DNA of 12,924 bases from Hyphochytrium catenoides. Lineage: Eukaryota > Sar > Hyphochytriomycetes > Hyphochytriales > Hyphochytriaceae. Below, in pieces: positions 1-8,195 of this stretch. Each line of letters opens with the position of its first letter. Positions within the stretch are counted from its first letter, which is position 1. A model generated the notes under the pieces. That model saw nothing but the letters and a program-made list of their open reading frames with translations. It had not been told where the DNA came from and did no database searches. The stretch lies in assembly GCA_900088475.1 (NCBI GenBank), contig FLMG01003751.1, forward strand, positions 28,146 through 41,069. Reading direction: 5' to 3'. The position numbers and the translations under genes were made by a program.

Positions 1-9
1 CATTTACAG

Positions 10-506
10 GCTTGCTAAAGAGAGATCTAGAGAAGGAAGAACTAAAAGAGTACTGGGACCCGGAGAAGGCATGGGATAAGGCAAGGAAAGCAGAGGAAGA
101 CTTCCTCGAGGCCAAGAAACGCAGCCCAGCGGATAAGCAGGTTATACAAGCACTTAGGGAACTCAAGCAGTGCGAGGTAACAGAGAATGGAGCGGTTTCT
201 CCTGCTGCTGCCTATTCCTACTCATTCATATCCAGTTTCCCAGCGTTCTCGGGACGATCTCTCTGCTACTAAGCAAGGATGTTCTATCTTGCCACCAGTT
301 TCGTGCTTGCCTCCTGACTACTCTACTACTACTCTGCTGCCTCTTAGGTAGCACTGAAGAAGTGCAACGAACGCTATCGCGAGCAGCAGAAGCATCTATT
401 TAGGGACAAAATGTTTGGCCGATTAGAGTCGAAGCAGCGGAGAGAAGGAGAAAAAGAGCAAACAGCAGAAGACGCAGATTTTGAAGACATGCCACCGCTG
501 GAATGA
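10..506 (+). CDS. TPR co-chaperone / immunophilin-like protein, 3' end (partial)
   Basis: This is the last part of a gene that begins left of the window. Exons are 10-176 (after an AG at 8-9) and 348-506 (stop TGA 504-506), joined in phase 0 across a 171-nt intron with donor GTAACA and acceptor TCTTAG. The joined peptide is charged and helical: an end-of-TPR-like helix (EDFLEAKKRSPADKQVIQAL), then a basic helix containing KHLFRDKMFGRLE and an acidic tail ending DMPPLE. Large TPR immunophilins (FKBP51/52 type, Cyp40) and related Hsp90 co-chaperones end in the same way, with a final TPR helix followed by a long basic helix with a K-x-x-x-x-MF core. The isomerase domain, if there is one, lies outside the window, so the exact subfamily is open. 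Confidence is high that this is a coding end and moderate on the family. Confidence 0.72.
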
Positions 507-856
507 CTTATATTTGAGCCCCAACCTGCCCTGCTGCTACCATCTCTGTGCGCTAGATGCCACTCCACCGCTATTAGATACCAGGAGCTGCCCGCTCTCC
601 ACTCAGCCTGTTCCGTAGTTCCAGTCCTTACACCAGATATGCCTCTCGCGTTATGAGGCATAGACTACAGGCTAGTCTAGTATGGCTCTAGTATGGCTCT
701 ATAAAGCGCGCCATGACCACCTGCCATATTGACCGTGATCAGGAGCCCAGTTGACAGGTTTCAGACACCGTGCGATGAGCTTCATCGCAACCATAGGCAC
801 AGTACGACCGCCCGGCAATAGCTGTGCCTGCGCTGTCTTCACATTGATGGTCTGTC
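507..856. other. Intergenic region between two convergent gene ends
   Basis: The stretch lies between the stop codon of the TPR gene on the plus strand and the stop codon of RAD23 on the minus strand, so it must hold both 3' UTRs. The only structure I see is a short tandem duplication at 676-700. A minus-strand open frame crosses the RAD23 stop region in another frame but has no family signature. I see no gene here. Confidence 0.6.
676..700. repeat. Short 11-bp tandem duplication
   Basis: The unit TCTAGTATGGC occurs at 676-686 and again at 687-697, followed by the first three bases of a third copy. It is non-coding, next to the 3' UTRs, and probably a replication-slippage duplication with no assigned role. 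Confidence 0.7.
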
Positions 857-2671
857 CTAACTGTCTAGTAAGTAGTTGGCGGTAAGCGTCTCGTTTCTGC
901 CGCAAGCTCTGTACGCCTCCACCACCAAGTCACGGTCGAAGCCCAAGGCTGTCAGCTGTCAGAGAAGAGGTTAATCACTAATCTATTGAACACAATCCTC
1001 TCCTGTCAAATCTCCTGAAGCCTTTCTAAAACCCTAGTCTCCCCCCGGCATATCCACCGAGCCTTCCCTGTCATTGCTCTAGCTCAGTATGTCCCTTGAG
1101 TCCGTCTCCATGATGCCAGACAAAGCTGTGCACTCTAATCTGCTGTGGGTCGATCTCTAGGCTTGGTGAAGCTTCTCTGCACCCTTACTCCCTTTTCGAC
1201 TTACCCTACTTATTGCTTCCTCATCTTGTGCGGTCAGTGGCGCATCGTCCTGTTCTCCTCCGCCTGACTCCTGGAAGGCATAGTCCTCGTCATCATCATG
1301 CTCGTCGTCTTCCTCGTCCATTCCTTCAAGGTCTTCATCTTCGAGGTCGTCCAAAATCATTCCTAAGACCTCCTCGACTGTCGCGCTGCAAAGTCAAGGA
1401 AGAATATCAGAGAAACAAACCTAATAAAAAGGCAAGAAGACGAAGATGGACAGCAGAGAGAGAGAACCGGAACTAACAAAGTCCTGGAAACGGGGTAGAG
1501 CTCCATAAAGGAAGACACAGCTGCTCGGAGGGCGAAGAAGTGGAAGACATAATGTGAGGTTTCTGCTCCTCTTTGCACCTTGGCTGCATGCGGGTGGGTG
1601 TGGGCTCATTTAGCAGCCGTACAAAGTCCTCAGAATGCTCATTGATGTACGCTAACAGCTCAGGGTTACGTCGGCCGATGATCTCGAGGACATTCTCTAG
1701 CAGGGCAGGATTTGCTTGCACAAGGGCTCTTAGCTGCAGAGGGTGGCCGGTTAAGAATGCCAGAATGTAAGCGATCATATGATACAGAGGCAGGATAGGC
1801 CGAGAGAAGCGAGGGAGCAGAGACAGTGAGACATATAAGAGGAAAGAAAGGCAATTACAGAGACAGGGATGTCAGCGGCGGAGACTCACTACGTCCCTCT
1901 CACTTCCTTGCGCTGACCTGATTGAACTGCGGGTGGCTCCTTAAAAATGTCGGGTCAAAGTCTGCATCTTGGTGACTGTCATCATAGGTTGCATAGTCGC
2001 TGCCAGGCCCCGTGGTTAGGCTTCCATAGGTGGAGCGATCGCTGCGTTGGTCATGTCCCTCATCCATTAGAAACTCGAGTGCCATTTGCCGATTGTTTCC
2101 AGACGCCTCGAGAGCTATTCTGCAGCTTTCTTCACTAAAGCCCATACTTACAAGTTGCTGCAGCGCGTCCACGTTAGCTTGTGAGGCGGCATTAGCGGCA
2201 CCAACAGGAGCAGCAGGCGCAGCAGCAGGTGCAGCCGAGGCAGAGGGCAAAGGAGCTATCGAAGGAATCGCTGAAGCTGCTGGTGATGCCTTAGGCTGAT
2301 CTTCCGCCTTCGCAGCCTTTGGCTTGAGAGAGAGGAGTGAGATCATGTGCCGAAAGAAGTGATAAGCAAGAAGGAAGCAGCAGACCTTGATGACCATGCA
2401 GACAATGAAGTCTGAGGGCTTGATATTGCATTCTTTGACGGTCACGGTGTCCTCCAGGATCTTTCCGACATGAATTATCTTTTGCGAGGCCGCAGAGATC
2501 TTCTCCTGATCTTCAATGACCTTCTTCAGCTCACTAACCTGCGACGCGGACCACATCCTTAGCAGTATCCCTGGTCTACGTAACTCCAGAAATCCTGCTC
2601 CTTACCTGCATCTCAGGATCTACGTCTACCGTGAACGCCCTCCCAGAAGTAGTTTTCACCGTGAGCTTCAT
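857..2671 (-). CDS. RAD23: RAD23, ubiquitin-receptor / XPC-binding shuttle protein
   Basis: RAD23 carries ubiquitinated clients to the proteasome and stabilises XPC/Rad4 in nucleotide excision repair. Exons in transcript order are 2671-2606, 2538-2386, 2322-1918, 1733-1579, 1385-1205 and 955-857, giving 1059 nt and 352 residues. Junction phases 0,0,0,2,0 all fit. The domain order is the full family set: an N-terminal ubiquitin-like domain at residues 1-73 (MKLTVKTTSGRAF, IIHVGKIL), an Ala/Pro linker, UBA1 at about 124-162 (LVSMGFSEESCRIALEA), an XPC-binding/STI1 domain at about 197-252 (HPQFNQ, NPELLAYINEH, LLNEP), an acidic stretch at about 268-300, and UBA2 at about 315-352 (LTALGFDRDLVVEAYRACG, TANYLLDS). 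The length is close to known RAD23 proteins. The ATG at 2671 is chosen because the ubiquitin-like fold starts there. The second intron (2323-2385) is 63 nt, in frame and stop-free; it is removed in this model because the ubiquitin-like domain ends MVIK and the linker starts PKAA. Confidence is very high. Confidence 0.95.
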
Positions 2672-4088
2672 GTTGACAGCTGATAGTCCTTGTTAGACGG
2701 AGCTCTTTCTTTTTATCAAGCGTCCACGAGGCTCTAGGATAAGAAGAATGGTTTGACAATGGGAAAAATGACGAGACTTTGCTGCTGGCTGATCTCTCAG
2801 CAAGTCTAGGCACAGAACTGTTCTATCGCAATAATAGCGGCCTGCGAGTCCACAGCTACGTCGAGGAGACAGTCTGCATCCGCATCATCAGTCTTGCTAG
2901 CTTCTCAAGCTCCTTTGCACCCAGCTGGAAGCTCTTGACAGACGCTCCAGAGACGGTCAAAGCACGACGATCTGCTCCGAATCAGAGAGAACGAGACCAG
3001 AGATGATCGTGCAGTCTACATGCCCTGGAGGCTATTTCAGAGCTCCCCCGGTAGAAAGATTCGTGGAATCTTCATCATTAGAAAGGCAGCAGAGATTGGA
3101 GAGAGCTTCACTAGAGCTTCGACAGAGCTCGGAGCTTTTTTTCTCATTGAGAATGTGCGTCACAGTGGTGCGTGCACATAAGAGGAAGGTCCTCTTCTCC
3201 CTATGGAGGCAGATCTGCTCTCTCTTCAGTTGCATAGCTTATTGAGAGAAAAAGAGAAAGATAGAGTGGACCGTGCTCGGGTGTGGCCGTCGGAATGGTG
3301 CTTTTGATTTGTTAGCGACTTAACACTTATGGAGCATGCTGCTCTTTTCTGAGATACTTCCAGCCTAAGAGGACCAACTTTTGAAGGGAAAGATGCTTCT
3401 CAGACTTTGTCTCCTCTCAGAGCCGTCAGCCTGCCTATGATTCACCCGATTCACCGCTTGTTTGCTATGAGTGCTTCCAGTTGGGCATATAAGGGATCTG
3501 TACATCTTTCTTATAACTCTAACCATGACCTTGATGGCTTGTGCCGGACGAAGAGATGGATTAGAGAGTGAAAAAGGTATTCTTCGTTTGATAGTAGATC
3601 ATTCACTTGGTCGCTTTGACAGACCTCAGACCAGAGATCGTAGATTTTTCAGAAGAACATATAATGCTGAAGAGATAGCCAGGAAGATGCATCCAAGAGG
3701 ACGGAAGGAGAGATGCAGTGACAGCAGATTGACAGCAGGCAGCGCATCAAGGGAGCCTTGTCAGACAAAATCAGCAGTTTTTTCTCCTGAGAACGGCGCT
3801 GCGCTAGAGACTAGTTCTCCATTTATGTTAGGCTTCACTATAAGACGCGACTGCCTTAGGCCGTCGTCTTCGTAGTCCTTTCCCATCTGGGAATAATAAT
3901 TAGTTAGATCGCTGAGATTCGGGCAACGTTCCAGCATCCCCACGAGCTGCTTGCAACTACCTCTGTATCGCTGACACCAGACTGTTCTGTGCGGTGTCGC
4001 CGCTCTCATGCCATGTTTCTCCTGTTTGTCTTGGAGCTTTGGCGAGGTTTTAAGTTCTCGTTCTGTCTTGCTGAGTAACCAGAGTCTA
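2672..4088. other. Unresolved 1.4-kb region with candidate exons, probably one or two small genes
   Basis: The region lies between the start of RAD23 and the stop of the GW-repeat gene. It contains several protein-like open stretches that I could not join into a recognisable family. Plus strand: about 2742-2890 (reads NDETLLLADLSASLGTELFY), about 2898-3243 (LLKLLCTQLEALDRRS, later SSLERQQRLERASLELRQ; possible acceptor CTTGCTAG before it) and about 3471-3589. Minus strand: about 2900-2808 (DVAVDSQAAIIAIEQFCA, then stop), about 3604-3369 and about 3890-3761. The last begins with MGKDYEDDGLRQ after a branch-like CTAACTAAT and acceptor TTCCCAG, and ends GEKTADFV. A plus-strand gene would be divergent from RAD23; a minus-strand gene would sit in tandem with it. 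I cannot choose between these and claim no function. Confidence 0.35.
3761..3890 (-). CDS. Candidate exon of a hypothetical protein
   Basis: An open frame starts at ATG 3890 and ends at TGA 3761-3763. It is preceded on its own strand by a good intron end: a CTAAC/ACTAAT branch-like motif, then TATTATTCCCAG. A possible donor (CAGAG followed by GTAGTT) lies 74 nt upstream. The peptide of about 42 residues is hydrophilic (DYEDDGLRQSRLIVKPNING and GEKTADFV) and matches no family I recognise. It may be the last exon of a small gene; alternatively a GT at its 3' end (GTCTGA) could be a donor leading to another exon. The splice signal is seen in the sequence; that it is coding is inference. Confidence 0.3.
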
Positions 4089-7000
4089 CTACTCCTCGGC
4101 AGCTGCGTCTTCTTCTATGCTTTCAGGTCCCTGTCCTCCCTCGCTCTGCTCTCTTTCTCCTCCTGACTGCAGCTCTGCTGCCTCCTCTCCAACGCGGTCA
4201 ACGAGGGCTGTAGCATCATGGTCTACTTCTCCAGCACCCCACAAGCCGCTGGGCTCTTCTTCAGGAGTGGTTGCATCCTGGACTGCCTCTTCAGCATAGT
4301 CAACTTCAGCTGGTGCCTCTTGCGCGCTCTCATCTGGCGTATAGTCTACCTCTTCTACTGCATACTCTTCCCGCATCTCCGGTTCTTCTTCCCCGCTCAC
4401 AATGTCCTGCTTGTGCTCCAGGCCGTTTCCTTCATCGATGGCTGCAGTGAGCTCGCCACTGACATCATCGATCGATTGCCGTAGCTCAGCTGGAGAAACA
4501 GCGACCTCATGGTGCTGGCGCTCTACGATGGTGACAGCAGTCTCCTTCGCACGCTTTTCTGCCTTCTTGCTGAACTTCTTGCCTGAAAGCTTCACGCCTG
4601 ACGTCATGTTGGACATGCTAGGGCTGCCGGAGGAATTAGCAGGGCTAGGGGCTGCACCCCAGCCACCTGCGTCAGAAGAAGCAGGAGGCGCACCCCATCC
4701 TCCTCCATCCGCAGTGGTAACCTTAGGAGTGCCCCAAGAGCCAGCTTGTTCTTCAGATGGGGCAGCAGGTGCAGCCTCTCCCCAGCCACTGGAGGGAGCA
4801 TTTGTGGCTACCCCTTTACTGCTCTTCTTGCTATTTTTCTTGCCTTCGTTTTCGGTGTCTGCTTCTGGAACTAAGTTGCTCTCTTTCTTTCCTTTCTTTT
4901 GCTGTTTCTTTGCCTTGCCTTGCCTCCGGCTGTCATCACCACCCGTCACACTGTTACTTGCTTCATCTGAAGTCTTGCCCTCTTCAGGAACGCCCGTCTC
5001 CTCGGCCGCTGTGGTTCCTTGACGCCCTGTAGCTCCCCAACCGCCACTGTTGGCTTCAGGCTCAGGAATTCCCCAGCCTGCATCTTCTTTAGGCTTAGGA
5101 GCGTCCCAACCTGCATCTTCTTTGGGCTTAGGAGCCCCCCAGCCTGCATCTTCTTTGGGCTTAGGAGCTCCCCAGCCTGCATCTTCCTTAGGCTTAGGAG
5201 CCCCCCAGCCCGCATCCTCTTTAGGCTTAGGAGTGCCCCAGCCTGCATCTTCCTTGGGATTTGCTACTCCCCAACCCGCGTCTTCCTTAGGCTTAGCAAC
5301 ACCCCAGCCTGAATCGCTCTTTCCACCTGCGGTCTCTGATATTACAGCTGCTCCAGATTCACCGTCAGCATCAGGCTTGCTCTTCCCCTTTCCTTTTGGC
5401 TTCTTGGGCCCCTCATCCCATCCATTGTCCTCACCCTTAGCTTGCTGCTTTGGTCCCTTCTTTGATTTACCAGCTGGAGCTGGAGGTTGGGCCCAGCCTG
5501 AGTCTTGGGTTGCGGCAGGAACGCCCCAGCCGCTGTCTTTAGCCTGAGGAGCGCCGTTGTTCCCCCAGCCACTTCCCTCCTGATTGTCGTAGCCGTTCTC
5601 ACCTCCTTTTCTCTTACTTTTCTTAGTGTTCTTGTCTAATGATTGACTCAGAGAAGTGCGCTGTTCCGAGGACCACGAGCTGACAGGGTTATTTCAGCGG
5701 GAAGTGCAGCGTAGCAAGGAGAAGAGAAGCAAACATGGTCAGTGAATGAGCTAATGCAAAAGTTGCGGCTCTGTAGGTGCCATATGGCAGAAGTTTAGCC
5801 AGCCCAGCACCTGATTGAGTACTCTGTCTAGGTACCGCAGGCATACAAAATGAAATGAAGAATACAGTCGATGGCGGACATTTATAGGTGATCGACAAGG
5901 TGGACAGATAGTAGCAAATAGAGAAGGCAAAGCCCAGTGCTGCCTACCTATCTGTGCTCTTCTTGCCCCAAGAGCCCTGCTGCTTGAGCTTTGCAATGCC
6001 GAAGACTTGAGGTTCTTGAGAAGGAGGTGGAAGAGGAGGAGGTGCACTTTTCCCGGATCGCGGCGTTTCACCCCTATAAGACCCAGGACCTGGCCGTGTG
6101 CCGAGTAGCCCTTTCTTCCCTCGTGGAGGCTCATAGTCATAGTCCTCTACTTCCTCTTCCAGCCCACGAGAGTGTGGCCGCCCAGGGCCTTTCTTCCCCC
6201 GACGCGGAGTAGTGTAGTCGTCTACATCTTCGTATCCGGTTCCACCGCGCGGGAAAGTATGAGAGGCCCCTTTCCTCCCCCTTCCCATAGAGCCTGTACT
6301 GTAGCTATCTATTTCTTCATCAATATACGCATCACTGGTTCTTCTGATAGGTCCGCCCTGTGGACCAGCAGGCTTCTTATTTGAGCTGGAGGCAAGGAGA
6401 AAGAGTTAGGTGGTCGCAAGCTATCTATCACTTCCCCATCTTGCTTTCTGACACTATATTCTGTTCCTCGACAAGTGCCCCAAAGCATTCCAAAGTTCGC
6501 TCTCTCTCTACCACCTTCTCTTCAAGTCAAACATGCACGTGGGCCTCTCAATGAAATCAATGCAGCCATACTCCATAGCAACCCTAGAATGCCTGTCTGT
6601 CATGGTGTTCCCACCGTCATTGTGACATACAAGGAGCTCCTGGATCCTGCTATGGCTTCGTACTCATCCACAGCTAAAGCAGGGATGGGCGTAGGAAGTA
6701 CTGTCACCATCCGTCCTTCCGATTCTTGTGAGACCTGTACTTTGAGGTTGAGGTTCAGGATATCTCCTAACTCATCATCGCTGGCCCTGAGCGCAAAGGT
6801 ATTGGATGATAAAGAGAGAAAGAGTGAACACTTAGAGAAAGCATAAAGGAGCCAATGCGAAGGTGTAGCAATTAGGTCTAATGAGAACCTAAATAAGCGA
6901 CAGTGCCAAGGCATGGACACAGATACCAGGGCAGAGAGAGATACATAGTGGTAGGCAGCGTAGCACGCGGTAGTTAGGGTTCTTACTCGTCATCTAAAAA

Positions 7001-7794
7001 TGGCCGGGCTGAACCGAGAGGTCCTCGATTTCTTGCTAGTTTATGCTTCATCGGGGGTGGATGCATGCTCGGCGGGGTTGGCCCTCCATGGGCTTGATCC
7101 CCATACTCAGAAGCGTCATAAGGCATCTCACGATAGTCTCCCTGACTTGCGAGCTGATGGCTTTCATACTGAGTACGATGATGTACTAGAGGATATCTGC
7201 CGGGGTACACGGCGGGAGGAGCAGGACTGCCTGGGCCATGAGGAACCCCCAACGACTGAGACTGTGGAGGGTGGGCGTACCCCATCGTGTGCCCTTGATA
7301 GACGGGATTATATGGAGCACCAGGCTGATAAGAAGAATGAGCCATGCCTGGATAGACAGTGCTGGGGTACTCCTCTCTAACATAGCCAGGTGGGACGTAC
7401 ATAGGAGCCTCCGGGGAGAACTCAAACTGGTCCTGCTGCATCTTTCTACCCGGTGCTCTCCTGCCTGCAAGCCGCACCCCGCAGAAATGGCTACAAGGCT
7501 GCCACCTGCAAACCCCTATTCGTAGGAGGATTAACGACTTGCAGATACCACTACTCGAGTGGCGATAGATCCGATGTGTCTCCCACACCAAGCCTTCCTC
7601 CCAACGAACTCAATATCAGGGTCATCGGGCTCTTGAAGCCTGACTTCGTCTGCAAAAATCTTCGTTGAAGTCTCCATCAGATGCTGATCTGTGGCCAGGA
7701 AGTCCTCACAGCTGCGTATTACTACCAGCATGTATGGCATAGAGGCGCCTAACAACTGGCGGCTGGTCATTATTAATGCACTTTTTGCCGCCAT
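4089..7794 (-). CDS. GW/WG-repeat low-complexity protein, putative Argonaute-hook platform
   Basis: Exons in transcript order are 7794-7589, 7490-6987 (or from 7505), 6786-6664, 6592-6515, 6385-5948 and 5679-4089, giving 2940 nt and 979 residues. All five introns are phase 2. Residues 1-68 form an unrecognised helical start (MAAKSALIMTSRQLLG). About 70-236 is rich in Pro, Tyr and Gly (PPGYVREEYP, HPPPMKHK). Residues 238-303 include IDFIERPTCMFDLK. About 305-449 is rich in Arg, Gly and Tyr, with two RGKKG motifs. Residues 451-979 are disordered and hold about 18 glycine-flanked tryptophans (SGWG, DAGWG, GGWGA, GSWGT), with one more (GSWGK) in the previous exon. Eight 11-residue repeats occupy 572-659. 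Lysine-rich blocks alternate with acidic ones and the C-terminus is strongly acidic. No enzyme domain is visible. GW/WG platforms in NRPE1, SPT5L/KTF1, SDE3, Tas3 and GW182 bind tryptophan pockets of Argonaute PIWI domains; a similar role here is inferred from repeat chemistry only. The weakest junction is the third intron (6593-6663, donor GTACGA). The terminal exon is certain as an open frame. Confidence 0.75.
5052..5315 (-). repeat. 33-bp coding tandem repeat (8 units) encoding DAGWGAPKPKE
   Basis: Eight consecutive 33-nt units lie inside the last exon of the GW-repeat gene, each coding for an 11-residue unit with consensus DAGWGAPKPKE. The first reads DSGWGVAKPKE. The three central units are identical in protein and differ only at silent positions. 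One has Trp-Asp in place of Trp-Gly, and the last is degenerate (GWGIPEPEA). The pattern of identical centre and diverged ends suggests expansion by unequal exchange. Because the unit is a multiple of three and lacks antisense stops, the opposite strand also shows a long open frame here; that is an artefact. Confidence 0.95.
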
Positions 7795-8195
7795 ATCTCG
7801 CTCGTTCTTATTTGTATATGATAATCAGTTAGGGGTAACTATTAACTCAGTCTCTGGCTGATCCTGAATCATTCTGCCGTGGTTGGGATTCTGAAGCTCT
7901 CCCAATAGCCGCGAAGTTGCGCTGTTATTCCCTTGGCGCCAAAGCTCTGACTGATGGCAATGTCAGAGCTTGTGGGCCCTCCTCAGTCTATCTTGAGCCA
8001 TATCTGTTCTTGGTGTTCGTGCATGTGCCATAGTTTTATTGGTGTCCTAAGTCAGACAGTCTGTTCTGTTTGCAGGGACCTCCGTGAGTGATATCATTGT
8101 GTTTATGGTTGGATCTCCTGTTTCATTCAACACAACCTTGTCCTGACTCCTTATCGCGAAGACCTCAAGGCAACTCTACTCCGTTGGCACTTATT
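7795..8195. promoter_or_regulatory. Intergenic region between divergent starts, likely bidirectional promoter
   Basis: The 401 nt separate the ATG of the GW-repeat gene on the minus strand from the ATG of recA on the plus strand, so both 5' UTRs and promoters should be here. An AT-rich patch around 7808-7830 (TTTGTATATGATAATCAG) is the only TATA-like stretch. I see no diagnostic regulatory motif. In the recA frame an in-frame TGA sits just upstream of 8088 and the first in-frame ATG is 8196. Confidence 0.45.

Noticed and set aside
699-905. Minus-strand open frame overlapping the RAD23 3' end, rich in protein-like sequence
   Set aside because: It shares bases with the UBA2 exon but in another frame. 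The UBA2 frame continues the RAD23 domain order exactly and stops at 857, so this frame is probably 3' UTR read-through.
3060-3320. Possible Qb-SNARE (Vti1-like) motif
   Set aside because: The resemblance needs a frame change at a T run plus an assumed intron, spacing to the conserved positions is off by one, and no convincing membrane anchor follows in frame.
3471-3875. 134-codon plus-strand open frame with a short hydrophobic stretch
   Set aside because: It starts at a GTG just after an in-frame stop, overlaps the candidate minus-strand exon at 3761-3890 and matches no family. It is kept only as part of the unresolved region.
4402-5022. 206-codon plus-strand open frame
   Set aside because: It lies opposite the Gly/Ala/Pro-rich coding exon of the GW-repeat gene. 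Its composition is what antisense of that exon predicts, and it has no start context or family match.
5050-5547. Long plus-strand open frame with repeated SLGLGAPQPAS units
   Set aside because: It is the antisense shadow of the 33-bp repeat. A repeat whose length is a multiple of three stays open in several frames. The minus-strand frame has splice support, phase agreement and extension on both sides.
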